Source of the DNA: Kiritimatiellia bacterium
GTDB lineage: Bacteria > Verrucomicrobiota > Kiritimatiellia > JAAZAB01
Length of the DNA stretch: 64,000 nt
Direction: 5' to 3'
Assembly (NCBI GenBank): GCA_028718125.1
Contig: JAQUMN010000009.1
Location: 51,554-115,553 of the forward strand
Below are positions 29,068-38,695 of the stretch, one piece after another. Each line of letters begins with the position of its first letter. The first letter of the stretch is position 1. Below the pieces are notes generated by a model that worked only from the letters and a program-made list of their open reading frames with translations, had not been told where the DNA came from and made no database searches. A program made the translations under genes and the position numbers.

Positions 29068-29109
29068 GGTGTTGAATGCGAGCCGGGTAGCTCCAGAACC
29101 TTCAACACC
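29068..29109 (+). promoter_or_regulatory. Stem-loop in the leader of the EF-hand mRNA
   Basis: GGTGTTGAA and TTCAACACC form a perfect 9-bp stem closing a 24-nt loop in the 5' leader, ending 26 bp before the AGGAGG ribosome-binding site. Possible mRNA stabiliser or regulator; no known riboswitch recognised. Confidence 0.45.
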
Positions 29110-29144
29110 CATGCGGCCGTAAACAGCAGTGCAGGAGGTTCGCG

Positions 29145-29822
29145 ATGAGTCAAATGTTAAAGTGGGCAGTTGCCGGAGTAGCAGCGGTTGCAATGATGTC
29201 GGCGGTTTGCGCACAGGAGCAGGCGGCTACGGCAACCAAGGTTACGGAAGTTAAAACGGCCGCACCCGGGAAGACGGCCGTTCAGATCGTCACCTCGATC
29301 TTCCAGAAAATGGATGCCAACAAAGACGGCAAGTTGACCGCGGCAGAACAGCAGGCCGATCTTAAGGAATGGTTCAAGACACTGGACGCCAACGGCGACG
29401 GCAAGGTCACTCCTGATGAATTTGTCGGCCAGCGGTTTGTAAATATCGACATTGACAAAGATGGCGCCATAACGTTGGAAGAATACCTCGTGTTCTTCGC
29501 GGGCGTAGATGCTGCGACTGACAAGGCAGCGGCCTGTGACAAACAGGACGCCAACGGCGATAACGAAGTAAGCGCGGTTGAGGTCATCGCCTATCGCAAA
29601 AGCGTATTTGCGGCCATGGATGCCAACGGCGACGGCAAGGTTACGCCGGATGAAATGAAGGACGCCACCGGCAAGCAATTCAAGAGCTGTGATGCCAATA
29701 ATGACGGCTTTGTTACCGTGGAAGAAATGATTGCCGTTATCGCCATTCCGGCGGCACCAGTGGCGGCGCCGGCGGCGGAACCTGCGGTTAAAGAGAAAAC
29801 AGCCGATCAGCCTGCAAAATAG
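29145..29822 (+). CDS. Exported EF-hand calcium-binding protein
   Basis: A 225-residue protein with a signal peptide ending near AQAVCAQEQ-type sequence ('VAAVAMMSAVCAQEQ') and a strong ribosome-binding site (GCAGGAGG, 8 bp before ATG). Six EF-hand loops are visible: DANKDGKLTAAE, DANGDGKVTPDE, DIDKDGAITLEE, DANGDNEVSAVE, DANGDGKVTPDE and DANNDGFVTVEE. Most have the acidic residues needed for calcium binding. The tail is Ala/Pro-rich. It is monocistronic, with a promoter and a strong terminator. Calcium buffering or sensing outside the cytoplasm is the likely role. Confidence 0.9.
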   Translation: MSQMLKWAVAGVAAVAMMSAVCAQEQAATATKVTEVKTAAPGKTAVQIVTSIFQKMDANKDGKLTAAEQQADLKEWFKTLDANGDGKVTPDEFVGQRFVNIDIDKDGAITLEEYLVFFAGVDAATDKAAACDKQDANGDNEVSAVEVIAYRKSVFAAMDANGDGKVTPDEMKDATGKQFKSCDANNDGFVTVEEMIAVIAIPAAPVAAPAAEPAVKEKTADQPAK

Positions 29823-29852
29823 GCACGCCTGACGGATGTATCGTGATATTTG

Positions 29853-29896
29853 GCTAACCCGGATGTTTCGCAGGAAACGTCCGGGTTAGTTTTTTT
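29853..29896 (+). terminator. Rho-independent terminator after the EF-hand gene
   Basis: GCTAACCCGGA...TCCGGGTTAG forms a strong stem with further pairing inside (GTTTC/GGAAAC), followed directly by a run of seven T. Confidence 0.92.
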
Positions 29897-29959
29897 ATGA
29901 CAAAAGCTGTTACGGAAACAACAGGCAACAAACCTGTGCACGGGCGTTTTCTTCCGATA

Positions 29960-29989
29960 TTGTCAAGGCCGTCCTCCCTGTGGTATGGT
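29960..29989 (+). promoter_or_regulatory. Candidate promoter of tRNA-Arg
   Basis: TTGTCA, 18 bp, TATGGT; the -10 box ends 28 bp before the tRNA 5' end. Confidence 0.4.
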
Positions 29990-30017
29990 GAATCCCAGGC
30001 AGAGATTGCTTTAGCAT

Positions 30018-30091
30018 ACTCCGGTAGCTCAGTTGGACAGAGCAGCTGATTCCTAATCAGCAGGTCGCGCGTTCAAGTCGCGCCCGGGGTA
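30018..30091 (+). tRNA. tRNA-Arg (anticodon CCT)
   Basis: A 74-nt class I tRNA: acceptor ACTCCGG/CCGGGGT, D-arm with AGCTCAGTTGGACAGAGC, anticodon stem CTGATTCCTAATCAG (CCT, reads AGG), T-arm GCGCGTTCAAGTCGCGC. The 3' CCA is not exactly encoded (ACCC). Confidence 0.93.
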
Positions 30092-30127
30092 CCCCGCTTG
30101 TATTGACGCAACCCGGCATTTCGCCCT

Positions 30128-31414
30128 TTATGAGGCAAGTAAACCTTTAATTGCCACAGGGTGGCCGGACTGAAGGGATTCACGCGCGGCCACACCAAGC
30201 AGGACGGAATGAACGCCGTCATCCAAGCCGGCGGCGCGGCCGGTCGGATCATTGATGGTTTCCGGCATAAAGATATCATTGAGCATGAGCGGATCGCCGC
30301 CGCCATGTCCGCCGCCCTTGTTGACCACCCCGATGATCTGGCGACCCTCAAACAAAGGATAATAGTGAATATCCTGGGACGGCGGCGGCGGGAACGGCAG
30401 GCGTGTTGCGCCGCCTTGAAAAACCTCGGTTTCCAGGCGTCCGCGGGTACCATTAATCGCCACGCGATAGCCTTCATAAGGAGCGGAGGCATTTAACGAA
30501 TAGGTCAAGAACGCTCCCTGGTCGTAGCGCGCCGTTACGCTGAAAGTATCCCAAGTATCGATATCACTGTCGAAAAGACAACGATCGCCGTAATAACCAT
30601 CAACCGCGCCGAACAATTCGTTTTTGCCCGGATTGTTAAAATTGATCAAGTGCTCATCGGCCGATGTGCCGCCTTCAGCCGAACTATGCCGCAGAAAATA
30701 GCGGCATTTGCGACCGCAGGTTGAACAGCGGCGGCCGTCCTTTTGCTCCGGATTATACTCACCCTTGGGGCCATAATGATTCAAGGCGCCATAGGCGAAG
30801 ACTTCCTCCGGCCTCTTACCCAGCCACCAATTGACCAGGTCGAAGTGATGGCAGGCCTTGGTCACCAGCAGCGACCCGGACATTTTTACATAGCGGTTCC
30901 AGCGCTTGAAAAATGAAGCGCCGTGATACGTATCCAGATAATCATTAAAATCAACGCTTACCGGCCGGCCAATGGCGCCTTCCATGATCATGGCCTTGAT
31001 TTTGGAATGCACCGGCGCATACCGGCAATTAAAAGTTACCCGCACCTTGTGCTCCTGACCCAGCGCCGCCTGGCGGATGGCCCGGACTTTTTCGGTATCG
31101 GTCGTCATGGGCTTTTCGCAAATTACATCTAAATGATGCTTCAGGGCGGCGATTATATAACGATGATGCGTGTTATCGGTGGTAGAAATGATAACCGCGT
31201 CCGGCCGCGCCTCCCGCACCAAGCGATCGAAATCGTCCGAACCAAACATCGGCAGTGCTAAATTTTGTTCCTGGTTAAAAACCTCCATTTTTTTGGGATT
31301 GTTGTCGAGCAATGCGGCCAGCTCGGCGCGGTCGGCAAAATTTTTCAGGATCGGGCCGGTAAACACGCGTGAGCGCCCGCTCATTCCGATGATGGCATAA
31401 CGTTTTTTTTTCAT
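30128..31414 (-). CDS. Gfo/Idh/MocA-family oxidoreductase
   Basis: A 428-residue NAD(P)-dependent oxidoreductase. The ATG at 31414 (MKKKRYAIIGMSGRS) is chosen because it begins the Rossmann strand and has AGAAG upstream; the track start adds 37 unlikely residues. The dinucleotide-binding motif is 'AIIGMSGRSRVF', and the conserved 'VICEKPMTTD' carries the family EKP lysine. A Cys-rich 'RRCSTCGRKCRYF' insertion in the C-terminal domain could bind a metal. Such enzymes act on sugars or inositols and are abundant in Kiritimatiellota and Lentisphaerota; the substrate is unknown. Confidence 0.9.
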   Translation of the reverse strand: MKKKRYAIIGMSGRSRVFTGPILKNFADRAELAALLDNNPKKMEVFNQEQNLALPMFGSDDFDRLVREARPDAVIISTTDNTHHRYIIAALKHHLDVICEKPMTTDTEKVRAIRQAALGQEHKVRVTFNCRYAPVHSKIKAMIMEGAIGRPVSVDFNDYLDTYHGASFFKRWNRYVKMSGSLLVTKACHHFDLVNWWLGKRPEEVFAYGALNHYGPKGEYNPEQKDGRRCSTCGRKCRYFLRHSSAEGGTSADEHLINFNNPGKNELFGAVDGYYGDRCLFDSDIDTWDTFSVTARYDQGAFLTYSLNASAPYEGYRVAINGTRGRLETEVFQGGATRLPFPPPPSQDIHYYPLFEGRQIIGVVNKGGGHGGGDPLMLNDIFMPETINDPTGRAAGLDDGVHSVLLGVAARESLQSGHPVAIKGLLAS

Positions 31415-31575
31415 AATCTTCTCGCTTTTATTTAAGGTTAAATATGACGGTAAATCGCTTGTCGAGCAGCATGATTTTCTTGCAAAACCAGCCGCCAGAA
31501 ACTTGACGTAATGAATATGTATCATAATTGAGCCGAGAAATCAAGTTGCTGGATTCAGTCGCAACATTTTCATAA

Positions 31576-32379
31576 CGTCGCGCATGGATTCATTGGCCCA
31601 GGGCAACCCCCACGGCTGCGTCATACCTTGCCGATGGTTCCTTCGGTGTTGTCGAATATTGCACGATCGCAGGCAACAGTGCTCGTTATAACGACTCAAA
31701 TTTCGATCGCGATGGCGGCGTCAAAGGATATCAATGGGGAACCGATGTGGTTGTCCGCTGGTGCACGATTGCCAACAACTTCGCCTACCAGAGCGGCGGC
31801 GGGGTAAATATCACCTATTCCGGCATTATTGAAAATTGCGTAATTGTTTCCAACTGGCAGACCCGCGCCAGCGCAGGTCGCGGCGGCAGCGGCGTATTTT
31901 TTTACGACGGCACCAACGCTTTTTTGCGTAATTGTCTGGTTGCCTATAACAGTAATGCTTTATACAAGGGAGCGGTTCACTGCGCAAAAGCAGGCAACAT
32001 TGAAAATTGCACGATCGTCAGCAACAGCTACTATGGTTTGCTTGTCGAGTCCGGCGGCAGGGGGGCGGCGGTCGCGAACACCATCATTTACTCCAATACG
32101 GCACTCGACGTGGCAGGCACAAATTATATCGTAGCATCCAATTGCCTGTCATCGGTGGCATTGACCGGCACGGACAACCGCATCGGCGACCCGGCCTTCG
32201 CGAACCCGGCGGGCGATTTCCGCCTGACTGCGGTTTCGCCCTGCGTCAACAAGGGGCTGAACCTGGAATGGATGGATGGCACCCGTGACGTGCTGGGCAA
32301 CCGGCGCATTCTTGAACGCGTAGTGGATATCGGCGCCTATGAATTCGTGCGCCGTGGTGCGATCATCTCCGGCCGCTGA
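31576..32379 (+). pseudogene. 5'-truncated secreted parallel beta-helix protein
   Basis: The reading frame opens after a stop at 31573 and runs to 32379 with protein-like sequence from about 31618 on ('DGSFGVVEYCTIAGNSARYN', 'NCVIVSNW', 'NCTIVSNSYYG'). There is no start codon before the GTG at 31747, and no signal peptide. The C-terminus ('GDFRLTAVSPCVNKG', 'VVDIGAYEF') is the usual end of the right-handed beta-helix/choice-of-anchor proteins. It is therefore a C-terminal remnant whose N-terminal half is lost. It resembles the intact protein at 60-61.8 kb in type. Confidence 0.75.
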
Positions 32380-32471
32380 TTGTGGACAACTTGAGGCCGG
32401 CAACCATGCATCGGCATCAAATCATGCCCGCCGGGCGATTCAATCCCGAACGAACAACTGTTTCGAGGCTA

Positions 32472-33722
32472 CTAGAGAATTAACAGCAAGGCGGCAAGCG
32501 CCAGGAAGAGCATGCCCAGCAAATATTTTTCTACCACCACATGGCGGCGGCTCCAGGCGAGCAGCCGGGCGGTCCGCAGGCCCTGCCATGTCAGTCCCAG
32601 TATAATCACCAGCGGGAGTATGAACAGCAGGTTATACAGCACCAAGTAGCCGGTCGCCGTGCCGGCGCCCGCCCCACTGCGCAGCACCAGCACCAGCGTG
32701 GGCACATAGACCTGCCCCGTGCATACGCTTTCAAGCACCGTGACCGCCACCCCGATCAGGAACCCGCCCAATGCCAGGTGCCGGGCCTTCAATCCACGCC
32801 GCATGATCGCATGTGTTGCCAGCATCAGCGGGCGGGGTAGGCGTAATACCATGCCGTGCGCATCGCCTTGCGTTCTAAACAGCCAGGCATCCCGGAAAGA
32901 CAGCGTCGCAAAACACAACAGCAGCACGAGCATGATGGCGTTGATCGCCTCCCGCGCATGGGCCAGAGACGTCAGCGGACGCAAAACATGGAGCAGCCCC
33001 AAACCAATGGCCAGATAGGTCAGAAAGCCGGCGATACAAAAAGTTCCCCCGGCCAGCAACAGCCGCGGGCCGCCGATCCGCGCCAAGGCCAGCGAACTCA
33101 TAAAAAACACAAGCGTCGCCATGGCGCAAGGGTTGATCCCGTCTACCAGGCCGGCGGCCATGACGCTCATCGGTGTAAAACACCTGACCCGGGCCCGCAA
33201 TTCATCCATCGTGGCAGGCGGTGGCGCGGCGGTGGAATCCACCGCGACGGGCGTGGCAAGCAACGCGTCCATGGTGTCGAAGATTTTGGTCTGGATTTCC
33301 CGGAACCCGTTCAGGAAAAACCGGCCATCGAGCATCATGCTCACATCCTCGTTCTCCCGGCTTTGCAGGCGTTCCTGGTACCCGGCCAGACGCAGGTAGT
33401 TGGTCAACTGCCAGACATCCAGTCGTTCCAGACGGTAGTCCCCGGGATACCGGTCATCGAGTTCAGGTAGGATCTCATTTTCGACCCGGTCGCAGTTGCC
33501 GCAGCCGGCCTCAAAAAAAAATTCGATGCGCACCGGCGGTGGGTTCGTAACTGCATCCGTTTCGGCATTACTGGTGCTTAGTACCCCCGCCCACACCAGG
33601 CCGGTCAGCAGCCATAAACACGCGCTGAAGGCGCCCCGGGAGCGCCGCCGCCGCAGACAAGTATACCCCCGCAAGGATGAAACGCATGCCACTGATGAAG
33701 GCGCCATACATGAGCAGACCAT
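32472..33722 (-). CDS. Thioredoxin-like plus DsbD/CcdA-like membrane protein
   Basis: About 416 residues from the ATG at 33722; other Met codons nearby are possible, and the start is uncertain because no ribosome-binding site is visible. After a basic N-terminus and export helix there is a thioredoxin-like segment with 'EAGCGNCDRVE' (CGNC redox motif). A polytopic CcdA/DsbD-like domain follows, with about six helices and the paired cysteines 'VDGINPCAMATLVFF' and 'VLESVCTGQVYVPTL'. It should move reducing power across the membrane. It is the last gene of the selA-selB-selD run, 11 bp after selD. A role in reducing exported selenoproteins is inferred from position only. Confidence 0.8.
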   Translation of the reverse strand: MVCSCMAPSSVACVSSLRGYTCLRRRRSRGAFSACLWLLTGLVWAGVLSTSNAETDAVTNPPPVRIEFFFEAGCGNCDRVENEILPELDDRYPGDYRLERLDVWQLTNYLRLAGYQERLQSRENEDVSMMLDGRFFLNGFREIQTKIFDTMDALLATPVAVDSTAAPPPATMDELRARVRCFTPMSVMAAGLVDGINPCAMATLVFFMSSLALARIGGPRLLLAGGTFCIAGFLTYLAIGLGLLHVLRPLTSLAHAREAINAIMLVLLLCFATLSFRDAWLFRTQGDAHGMVLRLPRPLMLATHAIMRRGLKARHLALGGFLIGVAVTVLESVCTGQVYVPTLVLVLRSGAGAGTATGYLVLYNLLFILPLVIILGLTWQGLRTARLLAWSRRHVVVEKYLLGMLFLALAALLLIL

Positions 33723-33733
33723 AGGTTGATTCT

Positions 33734-35035
33734 CTATCCGTGATGTCCGCGTGATCCGAGCGAACAGCAACATTTCTTAACTTCCTTTATTTTTCGTTTT
33801 GCGTCATTCCTGGCTCTATGGTTATTCTTGCCGGCACCCTCAGGCAATACCCGGATAACGCCATCTGATTTTTCTCTGATTTCACCGACGATCACTGCAT
33901 CCCTGACCCCGGCATTGTGCAAGTCCCTGAGAGCAGCATCCGCCTTCCCGGCCGGAATTGCCATAAGCAGGCCGCCGGACGTTTGCGCGTCAAACAAGAC
34001 TGCTTTCATCATGTCCGTTACCCCGATGCCAAATTGAGTTCGGGCTGCGCTGTATTCAGAGTTGCGCTCATTGGCGCCTGAAAACATGCCCTGGCCGACA
34101 TAATCCATAACGCCGGGCAAGATCGGCAGCCGGTCGCACCACACCTCGACCGTAACGCCACTTTCGATAACAAGCTGGCAGAGATGGCCGATAAAGCCGA
34201 AGCCGGTCACGTCCGTGCAAGCGGTGGCATGATAGGTAACCATGATTTCCGCGGCTGCCTTGTTGAGCGAGCCCATCGCCGCGGCCGCGGCGCTGACGGA
34301 TTCCGGTGACGCCTTCCCGAGGCGGTCAGCCAGCGCCACGATCCCGGTTCCCAGCGGCTTGGTCAGAATCAACACATTGCCCGGCCTGGCCCCGGCATTC
34401 GTTACAAGCGAGGACTCGGCTATAATCCCAGTGACCGCGAAGCCGAATTTTACCTCCTCATCATTGATGCTGTGACCGCCGAGGAGGATGGTGTTGGCCT
34501 CCTTGAGCACCTTCATGCCCCCGCGCAGGATCTCGGCCATGACCTCGTGCGGGAGCGACTCGATCGGAAAACCAATGATGGATAACGCGGTGACCGGTGT
34601 GCCACCCATGGCATAGACATCGCTTAACGAGTTGCAGGCCGCGATCCTTCCGAACAGGAATGGATCATCCACGCTGGGCGTGAACACATCCACGGTTTGA
34701 ACCACGGTTACACCGGAAGCAAGCCGGAATACGCCGGCATCATCCGCCGTCGCCATCCCCACCAGGATCCGCGGGTCCTTTACAACCGGCAGACACGCCA
34801 GCACCGCATGCAGATCCGCCTGCCCGATTTTGCTGGCGCAGCCGGCGTTCCGGACGTGTTCGGTCAACCGCACCGGCGCTCCGGAATTCGTTGCCGGCAC
34901 ATGCTCCCCGGCACAGGTGCAAACGTTTTTCGCCTTGAAGAGGGGGCAGGGGCATGGTTTGCGCGGGTCACAGACGCAGTGACCAAGCTGTATCGAGCGT
35001 GCCATCACGCGCAGGCGCTTTTCCTTGGAATTCAT
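33734..35035 (-). CDS. selD: Selenide, water dikinase SelD (selenophosphate synthetase)
   Basis: 433 residues from the ATG at 35035, chosen for its GGAAGGA ribosome-binding site; the track start at 35107 lies inside selB. SelD makes selenophosphate from selenide and ATP. The active-site loop 'NAGCASKIGQADL' keeps the catalytic Cys and Lys (Cys, not Sec). Other family blocks: 'MATADDAGVFRL', 'VDVFTPSVDDPFLFGRIAA', 'LLGGHSINDEEVKFG'. An unusual ~45-residue Cys-rich N-terminal extension is present ('HCVCDPRKPCPCPLF', 'NVCTCAGEH'), and the C-terminus ends in a basic, triple-Cys tail. selB ends 14 bp upstream. Confidence 0.95.
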   Translation of the reverse strand: MNSKEKRLRVMARSIQLGHCVCDPRKPCPCPLFKAKNVCTCAGEHVPATNSGAPVRLTEHVRNAGCASKIGQADLHAVLACLPVVKDPRILVGMATADDAGVFRLASGVTVVQTVDVFTPSVDDPFLFGRIAACNSLSDVYAMGGTPVTALSIIGFPIESLPHEVMAEILRGGMKVLKEANTILLGGHSINDEEVKFGFAVTGIIAESSLVTNAGARPGNVLILTKPLGTGIVALADRLGKASPESVSAAAAAMGSLNKAAAEIMVTYHATACTDVTGFGFIGHLCQLVIESGVTVEVWCDRLPILPGVMDYVGQGMFSGANERNSEYSAARTQFGIGVTDMMKAVLFDAQTSGGLLMAIPAGKADAALRDLHNAGVRDAVIVGEIREKSDGVIRVLPEGAGKNNHRARNDAKRKIKEVKKCCCSLGSRGHHG

Positions 35036-35049
35036 GCCTGTGTTCCTTC

Positions 35050-37002
35050 CTAATCTTTCAGATACCGGTTGTTGCCCACCCGCTTGGTGAGTCCTTTGGC
35101 ATCCCAATATTCCATTATGGGAATCGAGTACTTCCTTGTCGTCCCCAGGACGTCCTTGAACACGCCGGCTTCAATAACCCCGTGCTTGGCAAGGTGCTCA
35201 ACCAGTTTTTGTTTCGATTTCTCCACATGTTCCTTGTGAAGGATGACCTTGTCCGAAATCACCACAATCTCGCCGCTCTGCGCCAGAAAATCGAACACCG
35301 GATCGAGAACCGCCGCGGGCGCTCCCAGCATTTCAGGTAATTCATCCCGGCGTGGAGACGCAAAACCGGTCTTGCGGTAGACACCGCCGATCCGGTTTGC
35401 CAACCCGGACTGCTGGGGCGATAGGTTTGGCATTCGTGCCGGAATCTGGAATCCGGCCGTGTTGGATGTGATCTTGCCTGACTCCAGCAACTGCTCGACG
35501 GCCTTCTCGATGAGCAGGCGATCCGGCTTGAGGTCGCGGAACAGTTCCTTCTTGGTGAATCCCAGGCTCAGGGGCGAAGCGTCATGCATATGGCCCAGCA
35601 GGGCCAGGATCTCATCGCGAATGGCGGCTAATGGTCCGGCATATACATAGCGCTCGCCCGGCAGGGCCGTTGCCAGCCCTTGTTGTACCAACGATTGGAT
35701 TTGTTCGCGGGCGGCCTCCGGACTCAGGAAAGACGCCTTGGCAAGGTCCGCAACAGGATAAGTAAGGGCGCCGCCCTTCTTCAGGATGTAGGTCAGCGCC
35801 GAAAGCGGGTCGCGATAGGCCTTTTCACGTTCCTCCATCGTTTCGGTCCAGTTGCCTCGCGATCGGCGCATCCTGACGTGATCCTGCGAAATCACATTCC
35901 CGCCTCCTATGGTTCGTACGGGGCTCAGTGTGCGCACCACGAAGAAATCGCCGGGCGCGGCCACCACCGGCTCGTCGAGTTGGAACTGCACGCACACCTC
36001 GCTGCCCGGCGCCGGCGGTGTCAGATCCGGCAGGACCATATAGCCGGTTACTTCGGCCGTGCCGACGTGAAAACGAATTCCGGACCTGGGTTTGAGCGGC
36101 CGAACCAGGTCGGGCATAAGGTGAAGCCGCGCATTTACAAGCTGGGTCGTGGTAAAGTAGCCGGGTGTGGCCAGCACCATGCCCCGCTTGGCATCATCGC
36201 GCGAAAGGTCGCTGAGCCGCAGGGCAACGCATTCACCGGCTTTGCCTTCGGCTGCATCCGCTCCATAGACCTGCAGGCCGCGCACCTTTTTCTTGCCAGC
36301 GCGCGGAAGAAGGTCCAGCGTGTCTCCCACCCGGACGGTCCCGCACCTGGGAATGCCGGAGACAATCGTCCCGATCCCCTGAATGACAAACGAACTTTCC
36401 ACATGCATGCGGAATGCGCCGCTACTGTTCTTCCGGGCGGTCTTGTCCACGGTGGCCACAAGCGCTCCATAGAACGCGTCGAATCCCTGGCCGGTCTTTG
36501 ACGACACCGGTATGATCGGACACGCTTCAAGGAAACTTCCGGCCACGAGTTCACGGATCTGTTGCGACATTTCGGTAATGCGTTCGGGTCCAACCAGGTC
36601 CACCTTCGTGAGGGCCACCATGCCCGACGTAACCCCCAGCAGGCGGACAATATGAAAATGCTCCAGTGTTTGAGGCATGATTCCATCGTCAGCCGCTATG
36701 ACCAGCAAGACGACATCAATTCCGGTGGCGCCGGCAACCATGTTGTGGACGAAACGTTCGTGGCCGGGCACATCCACGATGCCGACCCGGCGATTGTCCG
36801 GTAGTTTGCAGGTGGCAAACCCGAGGTCAATCGTCATGCCACGGGCCTTCTCTTCCGGTATGGTGTCGCAGTCACAGCCCGTCAGCAATGTCACCAGCGC
36901 GGTTTTGCCGTGGTCAATATGACCGGCGGTGCCGATGGTAAGTGTGATCGTCTGAGCTGATGCGGCTTCGTTCCGGCCGCAGTTCTTAGCAGAGGTCTTC
37001 AT
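35050..37002 (-). CDS. selB: Selenocysteine-specific elongation factor SelB
   Basis: A 650-residue translational GTPase that brings Sec-tRNA-Sec to UGA codons marked by a SECIS hairpin. G1 '[14 protein letters not shown]', G3 'DVPGHERFV', G4 'ALTKVDLVG' are present, followed by EF-Tu-like domains 2 and 3 and a C-terminal winged-helix region ('[20 protein letters not shown]', '[18 protein letters not shown]', '[17 protein letters not shown]') that binds SECIS RNA. Length is close to the usual 610-650. The start overlaps the selA stop by 4 bp (ATGA), so the two are translationally coupled. Confidence 0.97.
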   Translation of the reverse strand: MKTSAKNCGRNEAASAQTITLTIGTAGHIDHGKTALVTLLTGCDCDTIPEEKARGMTIDLGFATCKLPDNRRVGIVDVPGHERFVHNMVAGATGIDVVLLVIAADDGIMPQTLEHFHIVRLLGVTSGMVALTKVDLVGPERITEMSQQIRELVAGSFLEACPIIPVSSKTGQGFDAFYGALVATVDKTARKNSSGAFRMHVESSFVIQGIGTIVSGIPRCGTVRVGDTLDLLPRAGKKKVRGLQVYGADAAEGKAGECVALRLSDLSRDDAKRGMVLATPGYFTTTQLVNARLHLMPDLVRPLKPRSGIRFHVGTAEVTGYMVLPDLTPPAPGSEVCVQFQLDEPVVAAPGDFFVVRTLSPVRTIGGGNVISQDHVRMRRSRGNWTETMEEREKAYRDPLSALTYILKKGGALTYPVADLAKASFLSPEAAREQIQSLVQQGLATALPGERYVYAGPLAAIRDEILALLGHMHDASPLSLGFTKKELFRDLKPDRLLIEKAVEQLLESGKITSNTAGFQIPARMPNLSPQQSGLANRIGGVYRKTGFASPRRDELPEMLGAPAAVLDPVFDFLAQSGEIVVISDKVILHKEHVEKSKQKLVEHLAKHGVIEAGVFKDVLGTTRKYSIPIMEYWDAKGLTKRVGNNRYLKD

Positions 37003-38429
37003 CCTGGGCTTCTCGATTGTCTTTTCCCGCCGGCCTCGATTTGTTCCACGGCCTGCAGGATGTCCGGTATATCTTCGGGGAAAACCGTGCGCATATCCAG
37101 AATAACACAGTGATCGGCGACGCGCGGGATAATCGGCGTGGCCGACATCCGGAATTGCCTGGCCATCTCGTCAGCCCGCAGGCCCGGGGCCTTGATCCTG
37201 ACCGCGAACGACGGCAGCTCCGCTCCCGGCAGGGAGCCGCCCCCGAGATAGGACACTTCACTGGATACAGCGAGTTCCCAATCCGGTCTTTTCTGCCCGA
37301 TCTCGGTCTTCAGTTGCACCGCCTGAGATTTAATCGCGGCCGGTGGCTTGGCGATCATCGTGTATAAGGGATGGCGCTTTGCCAGGAGGTCAGGCGCCTT
37401 GAACAGGCGCAACGTGGCTTCAAGCGCGCCCAGCGTCAGCTTGCAAACGCGCAGAATTCTGTAGAGCGGATGCGAGCGAATCCGCTCAATCAGGCCGGCG
37501 CGTCCCACGATCATGCCGCCCTGCGGGCCGCCAATCAGTTTATCGGTGCTGAAAAGCACGAGATCGGCGCCGGAGCGCAGGCTTTCGCGGACCGTATATT
37601 CATGGGGCAAGCCGAACGGTTCGAGGCCGACCAGCGCGCCGCAGCCAAGGTCATCTACGACCGGCACGCGATGCTTTTTGCCGACCTGTGAAATTTCACC
37701 GATGGAAACTTCCTTGGTAAACCCGACAATTTTGTAATTGCTCTTGTGCGCCTTGAGAATCATGGCGGTCCGCGGCCCCACGGCGTTGGCGTAATCCTTT
37801 ACGTGCGTTTTATTGGTTGTCCCGACCTCGCGGAGGATGGCGCCGCTGGCTTTCATGATGTCCGGAAGGCGAAAGGAGCCTCCGATCTCGATAAGCTCGC
37901 TGCGGGAGATGACGACCTCTTTGCCGAACGCCAGGGCCGTGAGCAGGAGAAACGTTGCCCCGGCATTGTTGTTGACGACCAGCACGTCTCCGGCGCCGGT
38001 GAGTTCCCTGACGATCGCGCGCACGCATTCCTCGCGCCGGTCGCGCTGTCCGGTCTGCAAGTCCTGCTGGAGATTGCAATAGCCCGTAACGCGGGAAAGT
38101 TCCTCCTTGGCCGCCCCGGGCAGGGCAGCGCGGCCAAGACCGGTATGCAGGATGATTCCCGTGGCATTCACAACGCGCCTAAGACACGATTGGCTGTCAC
38201 GCTCGATTTCCTTGGCCGCTTGCTCCAGAATCGTTGAAGCTTCGCATGTAGGCGGCTCCATGCTGCCGCTCTTAAGGATCGAAGCGCGCCATGCGTTCAG
38301 GACATGCCGCACGGATTCAACCACCGTAATCCTGCCGTAAACCGTGGTCAGCCTTGTTGCTTCCGGCCCCTTCAGCACCTTATCTACGGACGGCAGAACC
38401 CGTGCCACTTTTTTAAAGTCTTTCTTCAT
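36999..38429 (-). CDS. selA: L-seryl-tRNA(Sec) selenium transferase SelA
   Basis: A 476-residue PLP enzyme that converts Ser-tRNA-Sec to Sec-tRNA-Sec with selenophosphate. Family blocks: 'RRVVNATGIILHTGLGRAAL', 'VVNNNAGATFLLLTALA', 'ISRSELIEIGGSFRLPDIM', and the PLP-lysine region 'LVLFSTDKLIGGPQGGMIVG'. Length fits the family (about 460-470). First gene of the selA-selB-selD run and divergent from the tRNA-Sec gene, 122 bp away. Confidence 0.97.
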   Translation of the reverse strand: MKKDFKKVARVLPSVDKVLKGPEATRLTTVYGRITVVESVRHVLNAWRASILKSGSMEPPTCEASTILEQAAKEIERDSQSCLRRVVNATGIILHTGLGRAALPGAAKEELSRVTGYCNLQQDLQTGQRDRREECVRAIVRELTGAGDVLVVNNNAGATFLLLTALAFGKEVVISRSELIEIGGSFRLPDIMKASGAILREVGTTNKTHVKDYANAVGPRTAMILKAHKSNYKIVGFTKEVSIGEISQVGKKHRVPVVDDLGCGALVGLEPFGLPHEYTVRESLRSGADLVLFSTDKLIGGPQGGMIVGRAGLIERIRSHPLYRILRVCKLTLGALEATLRLFKAPDLLAKRHPLYTMIAKPPAAIKSQAVQLKTEIGQKRPDWELAVSSEVSYLGGGSLPGAELPSFAVRIKAPGLRADEMARQFRMSATPIIPRVADHCVILDMRTVFPEDIPDILQAVEQIEAGGKRQSRSPG

Positions 38430-38551
38430 TGATACGGTTCCCTTTCAGCCGTGGGCGTAGTCTTCTCTCGCCAATCCATGTCGTCAAGAGTAAAAAAGGG
38501 ATTGAAGCAGAAAGACTTGCCCGCCAACAGTATTTTCGATACCTTCTTGGC

Positions 38552-38648
38552 GGGAGTGAATGGTGCCTGGTGGTGCCTCTGGTCTTCAAAACCAGTGTGG
38601 GGCTGTAAAAGGTCCCGGGTCGGGTTCGATTCCCACTCGCTCCCGCCA
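38552..38648 (+). tRNA. selC: tRNA-Sec (anticodon TCA)
   Basis: A 97-nt tRNA with an 8-bp acceptor stem (GGGAGTGA/TCGCTCCC), an anticodon arm CTGGTCTTCAAAACCAG (TCA), a long variable arm, a T-arm with GGGTTCGATTCCC, discriminator G and encoded CCA. These match bacterial tRNA-Sec. It is divergent from selA. Confidence 0.96.
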
Positions 38649-38695
38649 ATTATTCAATTCCACGCTCGATCTCCCTGAGCAAAGGCTGATTATCC

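Noticed and set aside
33400-33510. CGNC thioredoxin motif as a possible Sec site
   Set aside because: Both positions are Cys codons (TGC/TGC type), with no in-frame TGA.
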